DNA of 64,000 nucleotides from Bacillus pinisoli (GCF_023036475.1 NZ_JAJQKI010000015.1:1-64000), one strand, 5' to 3'. Shown: positions 26,086 through 35,458, numbered from the stretch's first letter. The notes: generated by a model not told the origin, from the letters alone. Made by a program: numbers and translations.

Positions 26086-27132
26086 TTAAAACGAGGATCC
26101 CACTCGCTTTATAGATGAAGTGTTCTTCAACTCGTTAATAGAAGCAGCCCCAATGCTAAACATCGCCGCCTTTAATTCGTACTCTATTTGAGTAAATCGC
26201 TCGATTAACGCCCTTTCTGACGTTACGGCTTCTGCAAGAATGGAGCGACCAAAGCCAGCAAGATCCGCACCTAGCGCAATCGCCTTGGCAGCCTCTACTC
26301 CATTGCCCAGCCCGCCACTAGCAATGAGCGTGCCGGTACCTTCATTTTGTTTAATATCAACAAGACACTCCGCCGTTGGAATGCCTAAGCCACTAATCGC
26401 ATCAGCTACTGCTCGTTTTAACGGATTAGTGGAGCGATGTTTTTCGACCTGACTCCAGTTCGTTCCGCCTGCACCAGCCACATCTACAAATGAAATGCCC
26501 GACTCAAATAACCGTTTCGCCAATTGTCCATTAATTCCCCACCCTACCTCTTTCACACCGATTGGTAGGTGAAATGATCGACATAGCTCTTCTATTTTTT
26601 GAAATAACCCACGGAAGTTTGTATTGCCTTCAGGCTGAATTAATTCCTGCAAACTGTTTAAATGTAGGACTAAGGCATCCGCTTCTACTAGATCTACAAT
26701 TTTTTTGCATTCGTCAATACCGAAGCCATAGTTAAGCTGCACAGCCCCCACATTGGCAATGATCGGAATACTCGGTGCGTATTTTCGAACTTGAAAGGTA
26801 TAGGCTCTTTTGGGATCTTCGACTGCCGCTCTTCCTGAACCTACGCCAAATGACCACCCTTTTTCTTGTGCGGCGATCGCAAGGTTATGGTTAATGGTCA
26901 TCGCTTTTTCGGTTCCTCCGGTCATCGAGCTAATGAGAAATGGGGTCGCCACTTTCTTTTCAAGAAAAGAGATATCTACCTTAATTTCTGTAAAATCGAC
27001 CTCAGGAAGAGCTTGGTGGATAAATGAATAGTGTTCGAAGCCTGTTGTTATTCCTCTTCCATTCACATTATCATTCAGACAAATTTGGATATGATCTGCT
27101 TTTCTCTTGTTCACATCATCACGTTGATTCAA
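26086..27132 (-). CDS. fni: Type 2 isopentenyl-diphosphate delta-isomerase
   Basis: The 348-residue FMN enzyme contains [10 protein letters not shown] at the N-terminus, [54 protein letters not shown] and [20 protein letters not shown], which are the type 2 isomerase signatures. It converts IPP to DMAPP and so feeds FPP synthesis for carotenoids. It starts with TTG 27132 preceded by AAGGAGGGA. It is 32 bases after the second synthase gene in the second carotenoid operon. Its presence there ties precursor supply to the same regulation. Confidence 0.95.
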   Translation of the reverse strand: MNQRDDVNKRKADHIQICLNDNVNGRGITTGFEHYSFIHQALPEVDFTEIKVDISFLEKKVATPFLISSMTGGTEKAMTINHNLAIAAQEKGWSFGVGSGRAAVEDPKRAYTFQVRKYAPSIPIIANVGAVQLNYGFGIDECKKIVDLVEADALVLHLNSLQELIQPEGNTNFRGLFQKIEELCRSFHLPIGVKEVGWGINGQLAKRLFESGISFVDVAGAGGTNWSQVEKHRSTNPLKRAVADAISGLGIPTAECLVDIKQNEGTGTLIASGGLGNGVEAAKAIALGADLAGFGRSILAEAVTSERALIERFTQIEYELKAAMFSIGAASINELKNTSSIKRVGSSF

Positions 27133-27164
27133 TGATCTCCCTCCTTCTCACTATGAACATATAA

Positions 27165-28028
27165 TTATGCTTCAATCGTCTGGACACCATCCTGTAAAAC
27201 ACTTTGTAGAGTCGTTAAGTAGATTGCTTTTTTCTTTTTATCACTCACAATGGCTCTCTTCGTATACACTTGATATTCATTATGTTTGACCACTTCCATA
27301 ATGGCAGCGTAATAATTAGACGCAAGCTTAATCGAAAACGCGCTTTCAGATGGGTAGGAGTCAATGTCAGATAATCCTTCTTCAAACCAGCTCCATGCAA
27401 GGTCCATCAGTCCATTGATCATTTTTTTAAACGTAAAATTAACGTTCATCTCTTCAAATTCAGTATGACTATATTGATAGGTAGCCATCCATTCCTCTGG
27501 AATATATCGGCGGCCTCTATTTAAATCCTCCCCAACATCCCGAATAATGTTCACAATCTGCATCGCTTTTCCGAGCTGTATGCCTGCCTGTTGCACGGCG
27601 AGCGTCGGTGAATCATGAAGAACGGGTAGAAGCATTTCTCCTACAGAACCGGCTACTTTTTCACAATATACTTCTAATTGTTCCATCGTTTGGTAGTGTG
27701 TAAGCGTTAAGTCCATTCGCTGACCTGACATTTGCTTTAAAAAGGGTTCTTTACTAAGAGGAAAGCTGTCAAACAACCACCTTAAAGAGGGCCAAATAAA
27801 GTGTCCCTCTGCTTGTTCGAGATGTTGAAAATGATCCTCTAGCTCCTCAAGTGTAAAGGGTGAATGTTCAGGATCGTCCACAGCGTCATCTATTAATCTA
27901 CAAAACGCATAAATGACATACACGGCCTCTTTTCTTGGCGAAGGAAGAAACCGAAAAGCCTCGTAAAAACTAGCAGAGCCTTTCTTCATTAAATTCTCAC
28001 ATTCTAGCATCAGTTTAGAGTGAATCAT
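27165..28028 (-). CDS. Second squalene/phytoene synthase family enzyme
   Basis: The 287-residue protein has YVIYAFCRLIDDAVDD (about 38-53) and NIIRDVGEDLNRGRRYIPEE (near 165-184), the two Asp-rich substrate motifs of head-to-head prenyl synthases, and SGQRMDL. It differs strongly from CrtM at 23091-23987, so it is a paralogue, not a recent copy. It overlaps the preceding desaturase stop as ATGA and is followed by fni. Either C30 (dehydrosqualene) or C40 (phytoene) product is possible; no GGPP synthase is nearby, which slightly favours C30. Confidence 0.85.
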   Translation of the reverse strand: MIHSKLMLECENLMKKGSASFYEAFRFLPSPRKEAVYVIYAFCRLIDDAVDDPEHSPFTLEELEDHFQHLEQAEGHFIWPSLRWLFDSFPLSKEPFLKQMSGQRMDLTLTHYQTMEQLEVYCEKVAGSVGEMLLPVLHDSPTLAVQQAGIQLGKAMQIVNIIRDVGEDLNRGRRYIPEEWMATYQYSHTEFEEMNVNFTFKKMINGLMDLAWSWFEEGLSDIDSYPSESAFSIKLASNYYAAIMEVVKHNEYQVYTKRAIVSDKKKKAIYLTTLQSVLQDGVQTIEA

Positions 28029-29470
28029 GCTCCCAGCTCCTTTCTTATTAATTCACTTAAAATTCGAGCCCCTTGTAGTACAATCGGCACCCCGCCTCCA
28101 GGGTGAACAGAGGCACCTACGCTATATAGGCGTTCAATGTTATAAGGTGATAGCTGAGGTCTAAATCCTCCTGATTGAAACAGCGTCGGAGCAATACCAA
28201 AGCTTCCGCCTTGAAATAAACCATCTTTTATCGCATCTTTTGGCGTACGAATTTCCATCCATCTGATTGACTCTCGTAATCCGGTAAAATGTCGTTGTTC
28301 TGCTTTTTCAATTACCTTCTCAACAAGAGCATGTGCTTCCGTTTCCCAATCAATCTCATCACCAGAAGGTACCGGAATGAGAACGTAAAGAACACTTTCT
28401 CCAGGAGGTGCTGCCTCTTCGTCTAAGGCGACTGGATTAAAGATGTAAAAGGAAGGATCCTCAGGTAGCTGTTTTGTTTTGAACACTTGGTTCATATTCT
28501 TGTCAAAGTCTTCGGGTAAGTAGAATTGATGAGCTTTCATAGTTGGAAAGCGCTTTTCCACCCCTAGATAAACGAGTACACAGCCTGATGAAGCCTTGTA
28601 GCTCTTCTTCCGTTCACGCGTATTGATCATGGGATATAAATGAGGAAAATCACCATTGAAAACGACTGCGTCAAAACCGTACTCTTCGTTGTTCACCACT
28701 AATCCTTTGCAGACATTCCGTTCAATTTGGATGCGCTCTACCTTTGCTTCTCGATGAATGGTGACACCCATTTTTTCACAGGCTCTTTCTAACACGGGTA
28801 TAAGGTTGTAATAGCCACCCTTTAAATACCAGATTCCAAAAGCATGCTCACTATAGGCAACCAAACCATACAGTCCTGGTACCTCTAATGGAGAACCTCC
28901 AATGTAGAGAGATTGTAAGGAATACGCTTCTTGAAGCTTCGAATGGGAGAAATAGGAAGCATTAAAGCTTTTCAAGTCTTTATAAGCCTTTGAATCTGCT
29001 AATAGTTTCATATTTTCAAAAGTAAGGAAATCTCGTTTTCTTTTAAAGCTCTTACTTAGAAAGGCTTTCATTCCGAGACGATACACTTTTGACATATCAG
29101 AAAGATAACGAAGAAATTGATCGGACTCTCCCGGGAACTGTCTCTCTATTTCGGCTAGCTGGGTAGGTAGATCACGATACTTCGTATAGGAAGTTCCATC
29201 GTTAAAATGAATATCGTATAGTGGATCGCACGGAATGAGCTCCAATTCTTCATCTGGAATCCCAGCCTCGTGAAGGATTTCCTTCAATAAATCGGGCAGA
29301 AGGACAATGGTTGGCCCTTGATCAATTCGGTACCGGTCATTTCCTTGAGATGTTAGTCTACCTCCCAAGAAAGCTTCCTTTTCAAATATGGTGACAGTGT
29401 TTCCTTGCTTAGCAAGTAAAAGTGCCGTGACAAGGCCACCCACTCCTGCTCCTACAATTCCTATTTCCAT
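28025..29470 (-). CDS. CrtI/CrtN-family carotenoid desaturase (second operon, distal)
   Basis: The 481-residue flavoprotein starts MEIGIVGAGVGGLVTALLLA with the FAD fold, then FEKEAFLGGRLTSQGNDRY and IDQGPTIVLLPDLL, and ends HPGGGVPIVLQGARI. The pattern YSLQSLYIGGSPLEVPGLY resembles CrtN-type desaturases. The reaction (desaturation or terminal oxidation) cannot be fixed by sequence. It overlaps the previous desaturase by ten bases and the next synthase by four, so translation is coupled. The high divergence from CrtN and CrtP in the adjacent operon indicates separate ancestry. Confidence 0.85.
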   Translation of the reverse strand: MEIGIVGAGVGGLVTALLLAKQGNTVTIFEKEAFLGGRLTSQGNDRYRIDQGPTIVLLPDLLKEILHEAGIPDEELELIPCDPLYDIHFNDGTSYTKYRDLPTQLAEIERQFPGESDQFLRYLSDMSKVYRLGMKAFLSKSFKRKRDFLTFENMKLLADSKAYKDLKSFNASYFSHSKLQEAYSLQSLYIGGSPLEVPGLYGLVAYSEHAFGIWYLKGGYYNLIPVLERACEKMGVTIHREAKVERIQIERNVCKGLVVNNEEYGFDAVVFNGDFPHLYPMINTRERKKSYKASSGCVLVYLGVEKRFPTMKAHQFYLPEDFDKNMNQVFKTKQLPEDPSFYIFNPVALDEEAAPPGESVLYVLIPVPSGDEIDWETEAHALVEKVIEKAEQRHFTGLRESIRWMEIRTPKDAIKDGLFQGGSFGIAPTLFQSGGFRPQLSPYNIERLYSVGASVHPGGGVPIVLQGARILSELIRKELGA

Positions 29471-31008
29471 AACGGTGTCTCCTCTTTTTGTAACGCTTGA
29501 TCTTGTGTAAAGTACACTTCTTTCTTTCCATATTGCTTGTTGACTAAATTTGCGCTAATTCGGGCTGATTCAAAAATTGTCGGTAGACCACTTCCAGGGT
29601 GAGTCCCTCCTCCGACTAGATAACAATGACCAACATCTTCAAATTGATTATGTGGGCGGAAATACATCATTTGATCTAGGCTGTGCGCCAAATTAAACGT
29701 CGCTCCCTTGTATACATACAGTTCGTTTTGCCATTCAAGAGGCGAGATTATTTTTTCCACTTCAATATGAGCGCGTATGTCTTGTAACTCTGGTTCTTGC
29801 TCTAAGATTGATAGCATTTGCTCTCTTATCTTCTCTTTTTCAACGTTCCAATCAATATCCGCTGTTAAGTTCGGGACCGGCATTAATACGTATAAAGAGG
29901 ATTTCCCTTTTGGAGCTAGGGTTGGGTCGAGCTTGGAAGGATTGTGCACATAAATGGACGGATTATCTGATAATCTCATCGTTTTCGTCATCTCTTCCAC
30001 GTTCTTTTTATAGTCATCCGCAAAAAGAATCATATGATGTGGAAGATCAAGCGGTTTGTTCACACCTAAATACAGCATAAAGGTAGAACAGGATAGCTTT
30101 TTCTTTTCTAAATTCTCTTTACGGTATTTCTTCAAGTCTGCTTGATCAAAAAGGTTTGTAACGGCATGACCAAAATCGGCATTGATAATCACGTCATCGC
30201 TCATGACGGTTTCTCCATTTTCTAGCCTCACACCTACCGCTTTTCCTCGTTCAACTAGTACTTTTTCTACACCGGTACCTGTATGGATTTTCCCTCCATA
30301 CTCTCTAATAACGGAAGCCATCGCTTCACACAGCTGATTAACTCCACCAATTGGGTGGAAAAGGCCGTACCGATGCTCAAGATAGGAAAGAATGGTAAAG
30401 GTACCCGGACATTCCCACGGGGACATTCCTAAGTATTTCGCTTGAAAGGAAAACGCCCATTTAAGACGTTCATCTTTAAAATATGTAGATAAACGGTTAT
30501 ACACTGTATCTAGTGCATGTAGCTTAGGCAACGCTCTTACCATATTTCTTGTAATAAAATCAGTTAACTTCGTAAAGGGTTGCTGAAGTAACGGGGTGAC
30601 GCGGTCAAACTTCTCCCCTTCGATCTTCATAAATTGCTCATAACCGGAGAAGTTACCTGGGAACTTTTCTTCCATTTCCGCTAGCATCTTTTCCTTATTT
30701 CTCGATGGAGAAAAGGTCAAATCCCCAAATTTTAATGTATATAACGGATCAATTTCCTGTAGATCCATATAATCCTGCAAACGACGTCCACTCATCTGAA
30801 ATAATTCTTCAAGAATGGAAGGCATCATAAAGAAAGTCGGACCAACATCAAAGGTATAATCACCAAGCGTGAGTTTTGACGTCCTGCCGCCGATATGTGG
30901 TTGCTTTTCATACACATGTACCTCATAGTCCCGTGCTGAGAGAAGCATAGAAACAGCTAAACCACCAGGACCAGCCCCAATCACTGCGACCTTTTTCCTC
31001 TTTGTCAA
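29461..31008 (-). CDS. CrtI/CrtN-family carotenoid desaturase (second operon, first gene)
   Basis: The protein from TTG 31008 has 515 residues. VAVIGAGPGGLAVSMLLSAR is the FAD fold; YEKQPHIGGRTSKL, FDVGPTFFMMPSI, FQAKYLGMSPWECPG and HPGSGLPTIFESARIS complete the family pattern. The start is TTG behind TGTGGAGGAT, eight bases away; the frame runs on to 31038 but that part lies in the repeat-built operator. It is the first gene of the desaturase-desaturase-synthase-fni-regulator operon. The product of the reaction is unknown. Confidence 0.85.
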   Translation of the reverse strand: MTKRKKVAVIGAGPGGLAVSMLLSARDYEVHVYEKQPHIGGRTSKLTLGDYTFDVGPTFFMMPSILEELFQMSGRRLQDYMDLQEIDPLYTLKFGDLTFSPSRNKEKMLAEMEEKFPGNFSGYEQFMKIEGEKFDRVTPLLQQPFTKLTDFITRNMVRALPKLHALDTVYNRLSTYFKDERLKWAFSFQAKYLGMSPWECPGTFTILSYLEHRYGLFHPIGGVNQLCEAMASVIREYGGKIHTGTGVEKVLVERGKAVGVRLENGETVMSDDVIINADFGHAVTNLFDQADLKKYRKENLEKKKLSCSTFMLYLGVNKPLDLPHHMILFADDYKKNVEEMTKTMRLSDNPSIYVHNPSKLDPTLAPKGKSSLYVLMPVPNLTADIDWNVEKEKIREQMLSILEQEPELQDIRAHIEVEKIISPLEWQNELYVYKGATFNLAHSLDQMMYFRPHNQFEDVGHCYLVGGGTHPGSGLPTIFESARISANLVNKQYGKKEVYFTQDQALQKEETPLWK

Positions 31009-31029
31009 GTTAATCAATCCTCCACACTC

Positions 31030-31073
31030 ATTATACAAACATTATACACACTTGTATAATGTTTGTATAATGT
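31030..31073 (-). promoter_or_regulatory. Operator of four 11-bp repeats at the carotenoid promoter
   Basis: The 44 bases are two direct repeats (ATTATACAAAC, ATTATACACAC) followed by two of the opposite sense (TTGTATAATGT twice). Together they form a palindrome with 20-base perfect arms around CACT at 31049-31052. TATAAT boxes within it lie about 30-45 bases before the TTG start. CarH-type regulators are known to bind tandem 11-bp repeats that overlap their target promoters, so this is the likely site of the regulator encoded at 25055. Confidence 0.7.
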
Positions 31074-31361
31074 TTTCTTCTAAACCTTTGACAAATATTA
31101 TTCTTCCAAAATTTAGGGATAAATTCTTTGCATGAGTTGTTGTCCTTAACATACTACCTTCACTTTATAGAATTAATATTCCTAGAATTACTCGAAATAC
31201 CATTTATTCATATCAGCTAGTAATACTTGATTTATAGGACAAGGTGCTGGGAGTTTAAACGTAGAAAGATGACAACGTGGATATTAGTATAATATTGCGG
31301 ATTAAAGACGTTCTTATACATTGGAAGATGTTGATTACCTAGAAGAACTGAAAAAACACTT
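31074..31361. other. Gene-free stretch upstream of the carotenoid operon
   Basis: I see no gene. A short plus-strand frame near 31305-31362 reads RRSYTLEDVDYLEELKKHL and could be a gene remnant, but it has no start or ribosome site. Confidence 0.3.
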
Positions 31362-31392
31362 AGGGACAGGGACATTATGTCCTTCTGTCCCT
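31362..31392. repeat. GGGACAGG-type palindromic repeat
   Basis: AGGGACAGGGACA and TGTCCTTCTGTCCCT form a nested inverted repeat, 60 bases beyond the end of the CBO0543-like gene on the minus strand. Confidence 0.5.
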
Positions 31393-31451
31393 TATAGATC
31401 ATGCTTTAATGAATGAAACCAGCTAAATGTAGAGTGCAAGTACGTTGCTCA

Positions 31452-31976
31452 TTATTCAATCAATGTAAAGTTGATTCCGAATAGTTTCCATAAACTAAAA
31501 GAGAAGATCATTGAGATGATAATAGCCAAGATGGGTCGCTTGTAGTGGATAGCTAAGATTGAAAACATAGCAAAATCAAATACCAAGGACCATATTAAGT
31601 TCCAGCCATGATGATAACTAATCATACCTAGCATTCTTGAAACTTTCTCAATCAACCCAAATACAATGGTCCAAAAAATAATATACAATATCTTCTTAAC
31701 TCTGTTTTTTTCCTCTGGAAGATAGGATAAAAACAATAAGGTTAATAGCGGAAAGGATGTAAATGTTTTGACTAAATCTATACTCTTCCTTGTCGGAAGG
31801 ATCTCCTCTTCAAATGTATGTTCAAACCTCCACATTGGATAATCCACGAACAAAAAACTATAAACTAAATTGCCCACAATCATAAACAAGATAGTAGGAT
31901 AATAACTGTTAAAGTTTTTCCATTTCACAAATTTCAGAGCAACGATCAAAAAAATAATGGGATAGATAATCTGCAT
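31452..31976 (-). CDS. CBO0543-like integral membrane protein
   Basis: The 174-residue protein has about five hydrophobic helices (about 2-17, 28-45, 75-87, 93-112, 127-165) separated by short loops. The loop around residues 45-66 holds YPMWRFEHTFEEEILPTRKS, and HHGWNLIWSLVFDF lies near 122. This matches my memory of the CBO0543 family, small membrane proteins of Bacillus and Clostridium with unknown function. A TetR-like palindrome lies about 209 bases upstream of the start. No partner gene is evident. Confidence 0.65.
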   Translation of the reverse strand: MQIIYPIIFLIVALKFVKWKNFNSYYPTILFMIVGNLVYSFLFVDYPMWRFEHTFEEEILPTRKSIDLVKTFTSFPLLTLLFLSYLPEEKNRVKKILYIIFWTIVFGLIEKVSRMLGMISYHHGWNLIWSLVFDFAMFSILAIHYKRPILAIIISMIFSFSLWKLFGINFTLIE

Positions 31977-32088
31977 AATTAGAATCCTTTTATTTTTATT
32001 CTTTCAAAATAATTGCGATTCCATTCATGGTAAAGCTTTTTTATACTTGCAGAGAGAGGGTTGGTTGTTTCCGTATCATCTAATAATT

Positions 32089-32232
32089 AATATTCTAAAA
32101 TTGCTGTTGGAAAAATCATTTTAAAGTTAATTATTTTCCAATTGAATTAAACCTCTATATGACAAGGGAAAACCAAATGTTTAATTAAACGTTTGTTTAA
32201 AAGGGTATGATATATTGCTGTTTTAAAATACT
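32089..32232. repeat. ~145-bp dispersed repeat with TetR-like palindrome, copy 1
   Basis: This AT-rich stretch aligns with 41807-41950 at roughly 70 percent by eye, sharing AATATTCTA at the start, TTAAAGTTA, and AAACGTTTGTTTAA. The inverted repeat TTAAAC-GTTT-GTTTAA at 32185-32200 looks like a TetR-family operator. It lies upstream of the CBO0543-like gene. Confidence 0.45.
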
Positions 32233-32269
32233 AAATCTATAAAAATGATTGACGAATCTAGCACTAAAA

Positions 32270-32300
32270 AATCACCTAGCACATAACTGTGCAGGTGATT
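32270..32300 (-). terminator. Terminator hairpin, AATCACCTA family copy 4
   Basis: AATCACCTAGCACA and TGTGCAGGTGATT pair almost perfectly, with A- and T-runs on both sides. It lies 23 bases after the end of the esterase gene. Confidence 0.8.
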
Positions 32301-32323
32301 TTTTGTAGAAGCAAACTTCTATT

Positions 32324-34378
32324 TTATTTATATGTCACGATCAGCTGAGGTGTGAATAAACTTTCTTCTCCACCATAAATCTCTAGTACATCTGACTGAA
32401 AATCAGCGGTTGTTGTCGCTCTTAGACGAATTTGCGTTTTCCCATTCGTATGAATGTGAGCAAATGCACTTGCTGGTAAACTGACCTCTGCATATGCTCC
32501 ATTTGCAGTAGGTGCCGTCATTGTCGCCACTCCAAAACCGGATGCAGTTGCATTATAATCACTTTGTTCTAAAGTTGATGATGTACCAAAGCTTCCTTTT
32601 TTCATATCAACGCTTATTGAACCAATGCTACCAGTTTGAGATTTACGATAAATACGCAAAATTACACTTTCTATCGTTTTGTCTGAAGGGATGACTGTAT
32701 TGAATGACAGGATGGTTCGGTACGTATCTAGATTGTACATCCCTTTGTCACCTAGCTGATGAATCGTTGTGCTTTTACCATCCGCAGTGTAAATCCCTAC
32801 ATATCCGTCTTCAGATGCAACAGAGGTAAACGTATCAGATTGAGGCGTAGGAGTTGTAATCGTATAGTTCTCTGTTTTGGTTCCTTCTTTATTTCCACTT
32901 GCATCCACACTGAAAAATTGTAAGCTTGTAGTTTCTGTTAGTCTAATAGATTCCGTATAGACAAGTGACATTGTCGTTGGTGTACTTCCATCTGTCGTGT
33001 AATACGTTGTAGCTGTTTCATTTACCTCTAGAGTTACATCCACATAATTGTTATACGTTCCACCAGTTGGCGTGGCTGTAGTGACCGGAGCGGTTGTATC
33101 TTCTCCTCCGGCTGTTGTGATGGTATACACTTCGGATTTAACAGCTTCCTTATTTCCACTTGCATCGACACTGAAGAATTTAAGGGTTGCACTGTTATTA
33201 ATACGAATAGCCCCATTGTAAACAGGCGAAGTAGTTGTTGGCGTACTTCCGTCAACTGTATAGTAAGTAGTAGAAGCCTCGTTTGAAGAAAGCGTAACGT
33301 CAACAAAGTTTGCATACGTTCCAGCTGAAGGATTTGCTATAGTAACAGGGGCTTCTGTATCTACATTTTTACCAGTAAGGGAATGGCTGTTAAAGAACGC
33401 CCACGTTACTTCAGACTGATTAGGACCTTTCGTATCTGTGTAAGACCCTGCAGTGCTTCCTCCAGACCATGCATGCCCCATTCCATCAATCATGTATTTC
33501 GTAAGTATAACCGTTCCGTTCGGATCCTTATAATTTGTTTTCGTAAAGGTACGTCCATTTGCACTTCCATTCTCTGTTGTTGAAGGGGTGTCATTAATAT
33601 CATTATTGTCTACTCCGTCAAAAGCTAAATCGTTCGTTTGTGCCCATTGAGACAATACTTGGTGTCCGTTTACGGGATACACTGTATAATCTGAGGTGCC
33701 GTGAAACACAATCGTTGGAACAACTCGAGCATGAGTCCCCATCGCATCATAGGCTTTAACACCCTGCCCATCAGGATTTGGGCCTCCACCACTCATCGCA
33801 GAAAACGCACTTGATGTAGAAGTAGCCGCTTTGTACTCAAGCCCCGCTCCTACCCCAATTGCGGCAAACGTATCCGGATAGGTAGCTCCCATAATCACAC
33901 TCATTGCAGCACCAGCAGATAATCCCGTTACATATACTTTTTCTGAATTGACTCCGTAATTTGATTTGATATGATTGACGACTCCGTTAATGGATTTCGG
34001 TTCTCCATAACCACGAGATTGATGACTCGTTTCAAACCAGTTCCAGCATTTATTTTGATTCGCACTTGATGGTTGGTTTGGATAAGCAACAAGGAATTTC
34101 TGTTCTTCCGCTACTATATTCATTGTTGTACCCGCTGCAAATTGATCTGGATCTTGTGTACATCCGTGTAGCATCACGACCAACGGAAGTGGATTGCTGC
34201 TACTATACCCCGAAGGGACATAAAGCTTATAAGTCCTTCCATCAGGCGCCGTTTTATTCGTAAAAGTGCCAGCAGCCTGAACAGACGGCATATACGTACT
34301 AAAAAAGAGCGCAAACACAGTCATGAAGACAACAAGAGTGACAAATCCTTTTGAGAATTGACGGTTTACAATATTAAT
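32324..34378 (-). CDS. Secreted PHB-depolymerase-family esterase with repeat domains
   Basis: The protein has a signal peptide ending VQAAG, an esterase_phb catalytic domain (about 300 residues) with the oxyanion motif VVMLHGCTQDPDQF, nucleophile GLSAGAAMS, acid HGTSDYTVYP and His GMGHAWSGG. Two repeats of a chitobiase C-terminal-like domain (TYYT-DGSTPTT...LKFFSVDASGNKE) and a C-terminal beta-sandwich of about 165 residues resembling DNRLRE/CBM96 modules follow. It likely degrades extracellular polyesters or ester-linked material. The first ATG (34324) would leave a signal peptide with no positive residue. The frame from ATT 34378, with GAGGTGAG ahead, gives the normal N-region NIVNRQFSKGF. 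Confidence 0.85.
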   Translation of the reverse strand: MNIVNRQFSKGFVTLVVFMTVFALFFSTYMPSVQAAGTFTNKTAPDGRTYKLYVPSGYSSSNPLPLVVMLHGCTQDPDQFAAGTTMNIVAEEQKFLVAYPNQPSSANQNKCWNWFETSHQSRGYGEPKSINGVVNHIKSNYGVNSEKVYVTGLSAGAAMSVIMGATYPDTFAAIGVGAGLEYKAATSTSSAFSAMSGGGPNPDGQGVKAYDAMGTHARVVPTIVFHGTSDYTVYPVNGHQVLSQWAQTNDLAFDGVDNNDINDTPSTTENGSANGRTFTKTNYKDPNGTVILTKYMIDGMGHAWSGGSTAGSYTDTKGPNQSEVTWAFFNSHSLTGKNVDTEAPVTIANPSAGTYANFVDVTLSSNEASTTYYTVDGSTPTTTSPVYNGAIRINNSATLKFFSVDASGNKEAVKSEVYTITTAGGEDTTAPVTTATPTGGTYNNYVDVTLEVNETATTYYTTDGSTPTTMSLVYTESIRLTETTSLQFFSVDASGNKEGTKTENYTITTPTPQSDTFTSVASEDGYVGIYTADGKSTTIHQLGDKGMYNLDTYRTILSFNTVIPSDKTIESVILRIYRKSQTGSIGSISVDMKKGSFGTSSTLEQSDYNATASGFGVATMTAPTANGAYAEVSLPASAFAHIHTNGKTQIRLRATTTADFQSDVLEIYGGEESLFTPQLIVTYK

Positions 34379-34739
34379 ACTCTCACCTCATCTTATTTTT
34401 TCTTGTACGATGAAACTTTGTATCACCTCACTAAAAAAATTTAACAGGTTGGAATAGTGGATTGTCATAATGGAAGTTAGGGGAAAAGTTAACTAGAACC
34501 GTAGCTAGGATATGTTATAGGTTATCAGGGGGAAGTTGCAAACGAGTTACAAGTTGCAAAATGTAGCCTTAGCAACCGGGACGTCAATGACCCTGGCTCA
34601 TCATAGCAAAAAAAGAGTAACCCATAAATGAGTTACTCTTTCGTATACAATTTAACGCCTCCACATTTTCCCCGTCATCTTCTTTTAACAGAATCAATTA
34701 CAAGAATAAGAGAAAAAAACAATAGGGCTGAGACAATCC
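34379..34739. other. Gene-free stretch with one terminator hairpin
   Basis: The sequence upstream of the esterase has only its ribosome site and presumably its promoter. A hairpin lies at 34612-34641. I see no gene. Confidence 0.4.
34612..34641. terminator. Terminator hairpin
   Basis: AAAGAGTAAC and GTTACTCTTT form a ten-base perfect stem with an A-run on the left and T's on the right. It lies downstream of the Uma2-family gene on the minus strand. Confidence 0.65.
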
Positions 34740-35303
34740 CTACATGAACATTGCCTCTACATCAACCTTTAATCCTTCTAGGAACTTGGAAGTGATGTTT
34801 CCTCTTTCTGTTTTCATATCAAATTGCTCATACATGCCTTCATTATTAAGGGTATAGACCGTGATGGAATGTAACATGGGATTTATGATCCAATACTCTC
34901 TTACACCATAGTTCATGTAAAGATTAAGTTTGGTAATGAGATCGTGGGATTGATTGGATGGACTTAAGATTTCTACAATCAGATTGGGAACTCCGATATA
35001 GTTAGCTTCCGTAAAACCAGATTTATCGCAAATAATACTAATATCAGGGATCACAATCTTTGTCCCTGCCATTTTTTCATTTTTTAATTCAATGTCATAT
35101 GGAGCGGCAAAAACTTCACAAGACTTACCTTGAAGAAACTTAGAAAACTCGAACTGAATTTTGTTTGATATCCTTTGATGCTTAGTAGATGGAGAAGGTG
35201 TCATAAAAATAGTTCCATCTATGTACTCAAGTAATTCCTCATTGCTTTCGCGGATTTTCAGGTATTCTTCTAACGACACATATCCACCTGACTTGTCGTC
35301 CAT
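34740..35303 (-). CDS. Uma2/DUF820-family protein
   Basis: The protein from ATG 35303 has 187 residues. It carries YVSLEEYLKIRES near the start, MTPSPSTKHQRISNKI, VIPDISIICD and GVPNLIVEILSPSNQSHDLI, then LNLYMNYGVREYWIINP. This is the PD-(D/E)XK-type restriction-endonuclease-like fold of the Uma2 family, with the acidic D and E-x-hydrophobic pair in place. Uma2 proteins are common in mobile or multi-copy families and their role is not established. The frame extends to 35423 without an obvious ribosome site; AGGAG lies about 12 bases before the chosen ATG. Confidence 0.75.
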   Translation of the reverse strand: MDDKSGGYVSLEEYLKIRESNEELLEYIDGTIFMTPSPSTKHQRISNKIQFEFSKFLQGKSCEVFAAPYDIELKNEKMAGTKIVIPDISIICDKSGFTEANYIGVPNLIVEILSPSNQSHDLITKLNLYMNYGVREYWIINPMLHSITVYTLNNEGMYEQFDMKTERGNITSKFLEGLKVDVEAMFM

Positions 35304-35458
35304 ACTTTTACTCACTCCTATTAGAAGCTTTTCTTTATTTAATCTATTTTTTATATTCTTGTGGCAAGGAAAGACAAGTGCAGTGACAAGAATCTCCACC
35401 GCAATAAGGGACAGTCCTCTCACTTCCTCAGTAAGCTTACTGTAACTATGTTTGACTT

